Of a stretch of DNA of 64,000 nt, positions 45,601 to 57,600 are shown one piece after another; the stretch's first letter is position 1, and every line of letters starts with the position of its first letter. Both the position numbers and the translations under genes were made by a program. The notes under the pieces were generated by a model, which ran no database searches, was not told where the DNA came from, and saw nothing but the letters and a program-made list of their open reading frames with translations. The DNA comes from Incurvaria masculella (lineage: Eukaryota; Arthropoda; Insecta; Lepidoptera; Incurvariidae), in the NCBI GenBank assembly GCA_946894095.1, contig OX335653.1, positions 7,011,001-7,075,000 on the forward strand. The letters are read 5' to 3'.

Positions 45601-48600
45601 TGATATTATCCGGCAACGTTGGAACTGACTGTTGACTTTGCAGTAGGCCAGGTGAAGACTACCTGCAGAATAATCATCACAATTGAAACAGTGGAAAAAA
45701 TGTAAGGGAAGTTTAAAATAAAGATAGTGTACAGGATTGTTGGTTATATTTGACGTTAATTTATATCGAGGATTCCATTTGATAAAGGAAAAAATCGGTA
45801 GAAAATTTGGGAAAAAAATTGGTTTCATACCTATAAGCATCAGATAATATTAACGATGAGACCATTAGAGGGTATCAATTGAGGCCTGGACTAGGGGTGG
45901 CGATTCTCCTAGGCGCTGACGTTTTTGACTTAACTGCTGCTCTCAACCTGCCTCTCTCAACTTATCCATATAATGTAGGATTTAAGGACAAATTTAACAA
46001 AAATGTGTATTAGAGTTATATATAAGATATATAAGAAAGCGTTGAACCCCTAGTTCGACTTGTCACCTAAATGAGCGTATAGGCCAAACCGATCGACTAT
46101 CGTTTTGACATGTATGGAGAATCGAATAGGGGTTGAGCGAACTAACATTTACGAGTCTTGAGTTTGATTTGACAGCTTATGTATCGTCGCCGTAAATACG
46201 TCGACGTTGCCGTTTACACCGACTCCGTGTTTTCATGCGAATCGGTAGTCCGAGTTGGATTTTGACAGGTTGAAGAAAGTAAAACCACAGAATAAGTAGC
46301 ACAACTTGTATTGGGTTTGACGTTATTAAGATGAATTTAGGTGAGAATTGCGACTAGGGGCTATGATCCTGCCGGTTGGCGTACCTTGGCTGGCTTGAGA
46401 AGTGGATGGCCTAGGATAAGCGGAGGCCTTGTTGAATTCTTTTTTGAGCTCGCGCAGTTGGTTGGTGAAGCAGACTCGCCGCGTGTAGAAGTCCGCAGGG
46501 TTGTTGATGTGGATGACGTACACCATCTCCTGGCCCCCTACACCGGATGTGAAAACATCTTTCATCAAACATTGATCCTTTCAACTGCTCCATATCATCT
46601 TTCAAAAATCAAATACCTGAATTTTTATTAAACCTGTAATATAAAGCCCATCCACTCATTCAATTTCACACACACACACACACTACACTACACGACACCC
46701 TCACTCACCCTCACCTAACATGACACACCCTCATTCTTACACACAATAACCTTACTGTAGTGGCAAATTACATGTTCACACAGAGTGTATGTTACATTTA
46801 TATCAGTGTAAACTTGTTAAGCTTAATTCTAATAATAATGTTTATTTTTATTTCATGTATTATAAGCTGCAATAAATAAATATTTTTTCATTACATATGT
46901 GCATGTATTAATTATTTTTTACTGTCAACTTGGGCTGTGCATTGCCACTGTATGGCGTCACATGCATTTTGAAAGAGGCGAATAGGGAAAAGGATAAGTA
47001 GGCGTCACTTGAGTCAGCACTGTCGTGTTTAATCTATAAACAGTATTTCAACTTAATAATATTTAGTCGCAGCCTCAAAATTTTTTGTTTTATCCATCAT
47101 CCTACATAAAATATTTTAAATGTTTCTATTTGTAAGGCTTCTGATTTATCTCTTATTTATGTAACACGAAAAATGTCTATACCACCATGTCTATAGAAAC
47201 ATGGAAGATTTAAAGTAGAATAGTTGATAAAAGTAAATTTTAAGTTAACAACTAAAAAATGATGGAGCTATGATAGAAGTATACTTGCATGGAACGGTCC
47301 TGACTAGGGTGTCCTAAGGAGGACACATGCTAGGATCCAAGAAACATACCTTCTTCCAGAATTTTTGGAGTTACATCTTGCATTGAATTCTTCTTGGTAT
47401 TCCTTTTGGTGGAACCTGAAACAATAAAGTAAGTAACGGTTAAGTATACTAAAAAAATGTATGCAAGCAGTTCAAATGTAAATTTTTACCATTTTAAATG
47501 GAAATTATTCATATTTATATTTTTAGATATTTTATGAAATAGTATAGTCACAGTGTCACTGCAAATTTGTCAATATGCTAATAAAAACAAATTTCTGTGA
47601 GGAAAATGTATGTGCAATAATTTTCTTTACTTATTCATTCACTGTTATAGCACTGATCACTTCTTTTGGCAGTTTGTTCCAAGAGTCCACCACTTGGTTA
47701 GATATGAAATGTTTTCTTGGGTTAGAGTTGAAGTTACTTTGGTTTAGTTTTAAAGAATGTCCACGAAGTCTCTCATTAGTATTCATAGTAAACATGGTTC
47801 GAAGATTGGATTCCATTTAGAATTTTGAAAGTTTCGATCAAGTCACCCCGGTGTGTTCTTTCTTCTAGCGTAGTGAGACCCAGTGCATCCAATCGGTTGG
47901 AATGTAATTAACCCTGTTAACAGCCTGTATGCTATACTTTGCTTATATATTCTTGACACCCAAGTAATCCTCCTCTTTGTAGGCAAACCATGACGGCTAA
48001 GCATTACATCACTCAAATGGTAAGATTTACAAATATGATTGACAACTAGCAACACAGGAAAACTATGAAATAATAAACTATGATTAAAGTATTTTACATC
48101 GGGAATATTTTCAAGATTTAAGTTTGCTTGGACTAGGATATTGATTGCTCTAAGAATATAAAAATATACCAACCTGATTCCTCGGAGCACAAAGAGTTAG
48201 AAGAGACAGAGCTGCATTTAGGGCGGAATTTCGGCATAGCATCGATGGAAGGCTGACGCTTGTCTCGCGCTTTCTTCTGCACTGGCTCTTGGTCTTTAGG
48301 CTTTGTTTCTAATTCGCGCACATCTGAAGCCAATCACAATATCAATGTAGTTTTTCATCAAATCATCGTAAGAAATATTCGAACCTTCGAACCTGTGGTC
48401 TTCGACACAAGAGGTCACTGGCGTAACCACTACTGCCCGCGTCAAAATTGTATGGATGATTAAATAAAAATTGTCTATAGGGAATTAACCCTAAAGAAGC
48501 ATTAATTGTTTTTTTGTTTTTATTGGATTCGAACCATTAAGTAATCCACATTCGTAAATGAATGGTTGTTTTAACTCATAATAAATGAAATGTATTCTAG

Positions 48601-51600
48601 ACTAATTATCACGCTTACATTCTACAAACCAACATTACTCATACCCATACTCCGTCAACCTGCATGTGTTCATCTGAAGTGAACCTAGCACGAGCGACAA
48701 CAAAGATTGCTGCTGCAATGGTAATTTCGACATATGCTTCGCTGTTGAATCACTTGCGAGGGCGAGCAGCTGTCATCCGCTATGGGGAAAAATGTTATTC
48801 ACCGGCGAAAGTGAATTTGCAAATCCGCTGTGCAGATTGAACAGACCTCGGATGGTTTCCGGTGGGTAGACGGGGCGAGTGGGCGCTGGGGGCAGGTCCT
48901 CAGACGCTACTTCGGAGCTTGGCAGCAGGCTGTAGGTAGTCGCAGAGTCCTCCTCAACTTGCAGGTGCTCTTCCAGCACCGAGAACACATCTGCATTGAA
49001 CCTGCGCAAAACATTCACTTTTTTTATAAGTGGACATGGTTTCCTAATACCACTTTATAGTCATTACAAATTTATCTTAACTTTCGTTTTCAATTATTAT
49101 CTACATTGCAGCAAAAGTTGAATGGAACACGACCAAATCTATGAAATTCTTCGTAAAGGTCTGGTACGGAGCACCCGAAATCGTAAAGCATGTATGAAAA
49201 GATGTATGTCGTAGATGAAGCGAAAGAGGTGTGCAGTGATCGTACCGTATGACGCTCTAACATCTCTGCCTACCCCTCCAGTAAAGCGACGTGAAGGTAT
49301 GTATGTAATTGCACAAAATTATTTTTCGTTCTTTCTTTTTCTTATAGATTGCATATGTATGTTTATTTAGATTTTCACTGTTGTTGGACATAATACTTAA
49401 TGTTTACGGATATACAGTGTTAGAAAGGCTGAGCCTTTTTAACACTGTATATCCGTAAACATTAAGTATTAGATTGCATATGATAACAATGCAGGGGGTC
49501 CCAGAAGGAACTGGGTACCATTCCGGGACCTTCCTTTAATCAGCATAGCTAGGTTATTGTACCACTTTTGTCTCTCAAGAAATGTAGAAGCATCAGTGGG
49601 TGGGGCTTAACTTTGTAATTACCTAATCTTGCAAGCATCTTATATTCAGTTTAGCACAGGGGTATCAATCAGTCCAGTTTTGGCTTTTCTTCCTTACCCA
49701 ATATAAAAAATTACAAACACACCGTGAATGGCAACATTCTAGATGTACAAAGGATGAAAGCTCTTGTTTCTACAAATGACATAGGAAAGAGATCAGATTC
49801 ACTTACTTGAAAGCAGGAGTTTCAGTCTTGCGTTCTGGTTTGTGTAGGTACCAAGCAGAGCTTACAATTCCTTCGCATGCTTTTATCAGCTCTGACACAT
49901 TAACCTAAAAATGTAATGAAATTAAATTAAAAATAAAAATGAAATGTCACATTGAGCTTATCCATTTAGATTTTTTTTGCTATAATGATACAGAGTATAA
50001 TACCTTGGCTTCATTGTTGTTCAAGACAAACTCCAGTTTATTCAGCAAAGTCTTAGCGGCCTTAATATTCTTAGTGACCTCCTCTTTAGCATTCTCCAAA
50101 GACTCTTTATCAATGAGAGTCATCTTCTTGACAGCTTGAAGTTTCTTATTTTCATGTTTTTGAATAAATCCATGAAGTTTAGAATAGTGCTGCTTGATAG
50201 CCCGAGCGATAATATCAGCCTCCGAGCTGGTTTCCTTGTCTGTGATGATCGAGTGAAGCTTGTTTCCGATGTCCTGAAGAGATTGATATTATTGTTTTAA
50301 AATTCGCAACAGTTGTTTTTTATTTATAACTAGCTGAGGTGCCCGGATCCGCTCGGGTCAATATCTCGACAACAGCGCCACCTACTGGGTCCAATTGTAA
50401 ATCTAAACCTGAACACACACAAAAAATGTCATAAAAATCCGTCCATCCGTTTGGGAATCAGGTGACAAACACACAGAAGAATTATACATATAAGGATGAT
50501 GATGATGAGGTTGTTGCGACCTTACCACAGCAGTCTTGGTGAGCCGGCGGAAGGTTTCATCGACCGGTTCTTTGAAGTCTTTTAGCTTCTCTAGGCCACA
50601 AGCATTCTGTAACAAATAATAACTTGGCTTGAAAGCGTAACTAGTAGAGTAATAAATATCCTCATTTCTTTTATAATAGACTTTAAATTCAGCATAAAAA
50701 AAAATCTCAAGGTTCTCAGCAGTTGACTCAACCTCGTTTTCATACATTTTTATGTACATGGAACTAGTGATGAGCCGAGACTGACGGTAGTGGGTTTTCT
50801 CATATATTTTTTTCTTCACTGTAACCATGAATCATGTCAACATGATGAAACACAAAGAAAGCAGTGCAAACCGAGAGGTATTTAAAATCTTTTGGGGTAA
50901 GAGGCTCAGACCCAGACCACTAGGCAGCAAACAAACCTAGTTATTAATTAACAGTACCTACTTATTAATTATTCATACACTTATTTTCTGTTTTATCATA
51001 TCCAAATTGTAGAAAAAACTTGTTTGAATTGGAACTATAAAAGAAGTTGAGGGAATTACTTATAAATAAGCGTAGAAAAACCTGATACTGACATAGTGTA
51101 AAGTGATTTGTAGACAGTACACCTCATACACATTCACTCAGATTGGCATGGCTTTATTCAGCCTGCCACATAGTAAGTGTGCGTTCACCTTTTTTATCAA
51201 TTCCGAATGCCGCCAACTACTCAGAATTCAGTAGGCTGCAGTTATTGCATAAACTTGTTTTGCAATACTTGTTATTGTTTAATGTCTAATCTTAAGTTAG
51301 TAATGTATATAATTATGTAAATGTCTGTTTGTTTGATGAATGTATAAATAAAGAAGTCTGAGTATAGCGCTGCCACGTCAGTGCTGACTAAATTATTCCC
51401 GCACAATATTTTTGAAGTCAGTCCGCTTCCCCCGCTAACCACTGCAGCGAACTGACCTCATAAAAAAAAAAAAACTTGTCGTTCGAATTAGATCTTTAAA
51501 AAGGGTTGAATAGCTGGATATAAGGAAAAATTACATTTAGGTACGCATAGAAAAATAATTTCATTGCCATTTATATTTCTAACTTTAGTCAGAATTATAC

Positions 51601-54600
51601 ACCTTTTTTTTGGAACCTTTATTATGCAAATTATAATCTTCAGAAGTAGCTAGTTTACGTCGACAAGCTTTGCATTTTGGTTCGTACCAGAGCCTTAATT
51701 GGAGGGAAACTAGGGTAGACTATCTTACCTTCTCCTTCATCGACATCATCTTGTGAGTGCTGCAGGTCTTCTCGCCAAGAAACATGCAGTCCACGCACAG
51801 CGGCTTGCGACATGTTTCGCAGTAGTAGTCCTGGCTCTTGTCGCTGTGACTGGGGCACATCGAGCTCAACAACTTCATGCCTGAACACACACACAGAGTG
51901 ATAAACAGATACATAAAAAGTTAGCCACTAGTAATGAGTGTGATGCAGGTCTACCAGATACTAAAAGCAGATTGACACAGGGTCAGTTACTGACTCCAAA
52001 TTCTAGGCAAGCCAGTGCTGACCTGATATTGACATATAGTGTAAATTGATTTGGAGTCAGAATAGCGCTGTCACGTCAGTGCTGACTAAATTATTTCTTC
52101 ACAATATTTTTGAAGTTAGTCCGCTTCCCCTTCTACCCGCTCCAGCAAACTGACCTCGTCTAAACGTTGAAATCAGTTGTTAGTTAGTCGCTGACGCTCC
52201 GTTGTAAAGACAGATCTTGAGATTCATACAACTATATTGCGAGAACGAATGCCTTTGAGACAGTCAATAGCAATTGACAAGAATTATATTGATCGAAAAA
52301 TTTCTATCGACCGATAGTTTATTCGGGTTACAAATACTTGGCTATCAAAACAATTAGGTTGGATGTGAATGCGCCAACCAACAGTTGGCCGATTAATTCC
52401 ATTTGGTCGCGTGGAATGTTGCCCAGATATATTAAAAACATGATACAAAGGAGAAGGATCAAGAAGAGAAATCGAGAGTATTGGGTGCATCCCATTTACA
52501 GTGATATACTATTTCAAGGGAAGTTTTAGATGATTTTATTCCAAATTACTAGATTTCCCAAAAAAAATTCCTATTATCGAATGATAACCAGCTTCAATGA
52601 ACTTATACAATCAAATGGAACGTCAATAGCGAAGGGTACATATTTTTAGTCGGCCGATGAAACAATTGGCAAGTGTGCGGGCGGGGAAGAGCGCCATACT
52701 GACCAAGCTGTCGGCCGATAGTTTATTGTGAAGGCAATTTGTGAATCCAATCAAGTGATTTTATTGGCCGATACTGAATCACTCTAATGTACACTTTTGC
52801 AAATTATCTGATTAACTGATTAACCCTTTGCCTTCTGGGCTAATTTATCAGGAACTACCTTAAAATTCCGCAGGTGTGGAAGACGCGCGGCCGCGGGAGG
52901 CGAGTCCAAGAAAAAAAATCGCTGTGAATACTTTTTATATGAAAGTGCAAATAATTATCAGTGAATAATATAGTCAAATAAACACTCTTTCCATGCCTTA
53001 CTTATTTTATGTCGAAATCCTGTCCTAAATTGGATAAAAACAAGTGTAAAATAAAATTACGATTATGGTCCAGTTTTTCATACACAATTTTTTTTCCCAA
53101 GTATATTTCGTTATTATTTTTACATATCATGATAAACAAGAAAATTATCCATCCAAAAGTATGCCTACTTTGGTTGGATGGCATACGCATTGTCGAAAAA
53201 AAATCATTTTATTTCATAAATATTTTCATGATTTTGGACCCAGTTTTGAACTTCATTTATTTTTATTTTGATGAAAAGTTTCAAGGTAGGCACATGAAAA
53301 CCTCATATTACATTGATATTGGTTTATTTTATAAGATCATATTTTTTTTTAATGAAATTTTTGAGAAAATCATCATGAAATTTGAAAAAATAACCAAAAA
53401 ATGTAAATGACCACATCTCCTATACGGAAACACTTTATGGTTTGGTTTATCACAATTTATGTTAAGATTGAACACAATTTTCATGTTCACTAAAATTTTA
53501 TCACAATTTATAGGATAAATTACGATAAAAACACTAAAACAACCAAGCGAAAGTCTCGCCGGCGTGAGTAGTATATGTATAGATGTGTGGTGTGTTGCTT
53601 TGCGCGTGGCTAGTGCGGCGCCACACTAAGCGCGCATTTTATCGATATCTTCATGTGATTAACAATTGATATCAAATATTTTTTTTATTTTGAAAACAAA
53701 TACTGCATCTTTTGTCGTGCATGTATGTATTAAATATATCTGAAATTTTCACACTGGATGATTTGCCGTGCATGTTACAAGAGGTGGCTAAGCAATAAAA
53801 CAAATGGTTGTACTAATATGCAACATGTGTGTATTATATAAATATATCAAATAGTCACACTGCATCAAATGCCGTGCATGTTGCAAAAGCCAAATAAATA
53901 TTAAAACAAGTTGTCACGCTAATGGGGAAATACGTCTGATATTATCATACTAAATCATTTGTTGTTCATGCTTCAAGAGGCAGCTAAGCAATAAAACTGA
54001 ATAAATAATAAAAATATTACATTTATTGCACGATAAAAAAAATACAATAGGTAGAACATAATGCCTAAGTCATTATCTATCTACTTTGTTGTTTAGTTGT
54101 GCTAATGGGAGAAATCTATGTATGCAGGCAGCTATTTTAATTGCGCACACCACTGCAAATTGAATAATAAAATTAGCACATTACCATTTAATTTTTTAAA
54201 AAAACTGCATTTTTTTATGTTTTAGAAAATCAATACAACGTTTGATGCCATTTTTGCATTAAATTAAAAAAAAGCAGTATGAATAGTTGTTTGATTTATA
54301 GGTAAGTAATTTTTATCACTTGTCGTGCAGATTCTTCAATGCCTTCAATACCTCGCCATCTTGTGCAATCCTTAAGCGCTCTTCGATCCATCCCCGCCGC
54401 CAAATCGATGACATTCTAAAAACACATGTCATAAAACATCAAAATAATGTTGTGTGGGTTCCGGTACGTAAAACTACTACAATTGGGGCCCACTATATTT
54501 CTTCCCTTTCATGTCGTAAGATCCGACTATGAGATTTGTCGTTCGTGGTTTGGAATCCACCTAAAAACTGTAGGTCCCTTTCCTTTCGTACTAGGTTGTA

Positions 54601-57600
54601 GGGTTCATCTCGTCTAGCTAGTCTACTCAAAAGATTCTCATTCGCCTGTGAATCAGTTACCGGTGACTCGCCAGTGACACACAATCACATCTGTATATCT
54701 GCAGGTTATCTTCATGTTACATCGTTTTGGTGAACGATGGCCAAAGCAGTAATTAAAATTTACCGGGTTTTCTATCAAATTCAATGTAACTGTGCAATAA
54801 AAGGGAGGTCCTGGCATGGCACTTAGTTCCCAAAGCTAATAGTAGTAGTTGTTAGGCTAATATCATGTCGTATCAAACATTAGTGTGGTGTGGGCATCCA
54901 TGCCCAGTCAAATAAAAAAATATTCGATTTCAATAATCTATGGATTGGAACCCATGTAATACAGTAGGTCTCCTTCCTTCGGGAGTGCGATGTGTTGGAC
55001 TAATATCATGAAATTAGGTGTGGTATTAGCTATCCATATCCAGTTAAATAAAAAATAATAATTGATTGATCAAACAACCCAAGAAAAAAAATGTTTATTC
55101 AATACATACCTCACTGTCCTCAACCTTCTCCTCCAGCCCAGGCTCGGCCTTATCCTCTTGCGCCTGCGCCAACATCTGATCAACCCAGCAGGGGACATAA
55201 TCCGCAGCATTCCAACAAACAAAAATAGTTATCGCAACTTTATCGATAACATTATCGAAACTTGGAATACACTAGTCGCACCTGATAAGAACGTTGCTCG
55301 TTGCTACCACCAGGCGGCGCAAGCTCCTTCGCGCCTTTTTTATATGGAAATATTGATCAAAATTGCAAACTAGATTACGGTCTTGATAGGGTTTTGAGAG
55401 GCCAAAACTGAATGGAATCATCAAGGAAAAGAATAAGTTCTCAGGTTTTGCGAAAGTCCCGCTAAACGCGATAATTGATGTCGGCATTTTGCTCTCTAAG
55501 AACCGCCGGTCACGCCGAACTAAATCTACAAAATGTTCAATAAATATCAAAATTCGGAGCAATGCTATAGTTCTCATGGCTTCCTACATTGTGCATGATA
55601 AGAAATAACATCACTTACCGAGACATTTCGAAGGATATGCACTATATTTCATCACTTTATTCGAAATAAATCGCGCCAACTCTTAGCCGAACACAGTCAC
55701 AGAAAGGAAAAAAAGAAAAAAATATTGCCATAGATCAGAGAGGTGGAACTGTGGACGTTTGGTATCGTTGGAAAGGCAATTTATCCAGCTTTTTACTTTT
55801 GTCTCACTCATATGTATGCGAATAATAAAATAACCACTAAAAAATATTTCCCGCGATGCTAGCGCGGCTGCGCGCGGCGAGCATAGACTCAGTCGATATC
55901 GACCGAACGGAAGCCAGGGCTTTGGCCGAACTCAGTCGATATCGACCGAACGGAAGCCAAGGGGTTAAGAAGCTGACCAAACTTTCGAATGATAGAAAGT
56001 CTAGTCTTAAGAATTTTTTTTTGTAAAATTAGAAACTTTTAGTTCAGTATCCGGAGGTAAATAATGCACATTGGTCATTGGAAAGAGACAATTGGCAAGT
56101 TTCGGCTTTGTAGAGCGTCGTCGCTGTCGCTGAGTACCTGTGTACTACATGCGAGAGAGTTGACGCTTTACAAAGCTGAAACTAGCCGATTGTCTCTTCC
56201 CAATGTGCATTATTTTCTGCCGGGAACTGTACATTTAGTATATGAAACTATTTTAGTCCCATTTGTCCGTTGATTCTGTTGTCTTTAAGATTTTAAGTCA
56301 TTGCATTTTCAACAAGGAATGGACATTTTGTTTGTATTACAAATTGTGCGCTCAATAAACGCTAGTAAGCTATAAAACTGTTAATATCACTAGACAGAGG
56401 TTTTAAAACTGGTACCTATGGATTCCTTAGTGTGCATCTTCAGGCTCTGGAACGCACCGTGGACCTTTTGAAAGCAGGTGTCGCAGTAAACAGTGTCACA
56501 TTGAGTGCACTTTGTACGTGTTACTTTTTTGCATTCATTGCACTGACCTGTGATTACAAAAACAGGTAAACAAGAATATTCACGGCTAGATATACATAAA
56601 TGTTCAGTACCTATTTTATATTTTTCAATCAAAATTACCCACGTAAAGAAGTATGAAAGAGAAAAGAAAATATACCAATTTATGTAATTGTAATTGAATT
56701 GTTAATTGTACTCAGAGATGGTTAAAGTAGCAATAGAGGACAGTCAAATCTTTGAGAGAATGACTTCTAAAGAGTAGCAGTCCTAGAATACATTCAGGTA
56801 GCAAAGATCGATACTTCATAGATACTTGAAAGTAGATGCACATCTGAGGAGAGAGCTTGCGGACTTTTATGACAGGATAAAGGCAAGTATTTGAAAGTGT
56901 GAGGAGCGAGTAAGATTGCAGACTATGATGATTCGGAAATAGGCTGAAAGAATCACTTTCGTTTGGGTAATAGTCAGTTATCAGTAGTTAAAAACTATTT
57001 CCAGGATTTCTTTAATGTTCAATTCAACATCAACTTCCATTCCATTCATCTTCACAATTTGATTGAGAAGAGGTTGATTTAATCTTAGACAAAAAAAAGT
57101 TAAAGAACATTTCTAGCTGGTACAGAGCTAAAGAAAAACATCTGTATTTAATTGTGTACATACTTACCAATATTTTCATCAGAGGTGAGAATAATCTCTT
57201 TCAGATCAATGTATGCATTAGAATGATTGGCTACAGGGTGCTGAAACAAAATTGAGTAAAAGGAATAATTGGAGAACAACATGTAAACATTCTGACAACT
57301 TCAATTTTCAGAGGAACTATAATGCCTAAGTAATAATGATGTAATAATTGATTTGAATAAAGTAAGTTAGAAAGTAGCTGAGAGTGAGTCGTATTCACTA
57401 CGTATAATATTCACAACGTATAATAGTATTTTTTTCCAAAAAATTAAAACCATGCATATCGTATAATATTCACAACGTATAATGTTATACGTTGTGCATG
57501 AGTTTAAAAATAAAATCAACTCTTTTCATCATGCAGAACGTCTAATAGTCACAACGTATAATATTCCTAACATGAATTCACAAAAAAAGAAAACCATGCA

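Larger units (their letters stand above)
43312..46537 (-). other. qin-like gene: first extended Tudor domain
   Basis: Four exons give VYVIHINNPADFYTRR (SN-like entry strand), FQRCRIISIN, YYVFYIDCGQTEYV, then ELRMLPKYASRLPALALHC and the C-terminal half ending at RAHLIDPNLK. The junction at 44746 was fixed by restoring the usual Tudor order E-L-R-x-L-P. The Y-x-D-C/G-Q core is close to canonical FVDYGN. Confidence 0.8.
52824..55964. mobile_element. 3.1 kb piggyBac-like element with TTAA duplication
   Basis: TTAA at 52820-52823 and 55965-55968. The left end CCCTTTGCCTTCTGG and right end (reverse complement) CCCCTTGGCTTCCG form imperfect inverted repeats in the CCCTTTGC style of piggyBac. No intact transposase was seen. 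The right subterminal region carries two copies of CAGTCGATATCGACCGAACG (near 55892 and 55932). It contains tandem repeats, a SINE and a possible small minus-strand gene. Confidence 0.55.
51729..56547 (-). other. qin-like gene: two B-box exons
   Basis: Exon 56547-56416 codes CNECKKV...CTQCDTVYCDTCFQKVH (B-box 1). Exon 51880-51729 codes MCPSHSDKSQDYYCETC, CRKPLCVDC and TCSTHKM (B-box 2, with paired Cys/His ligands). The 4.5 kb intron between them holds the piggyBac-like element. Confidence 0.8.

Noticed and set aside
48803..48846. Alternative end of the qin exon at donor CCG|GTGAAT (48803)
   Set aside because: It would add GLFNLHSGFANSLSP but puts the next exon out of frame; the donor at 48847 keeps the whole 1669-residue reading. 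A minor isoform is not excluded.
50403..50828. 141-codon minus-strand frame around a qin exon
   Set aside because: Only 50606-50526 is bounded by splice signals in the right phase; the rest is intronic.
53009..53410. 133-codon plus-strand frame in the B-box intron
   Set aside because: It is Phe/Ile/Lys-rich from AT-rich DNA with no recognisable motif, and lies inside the piggyBac-like element but does not resemble transposase.
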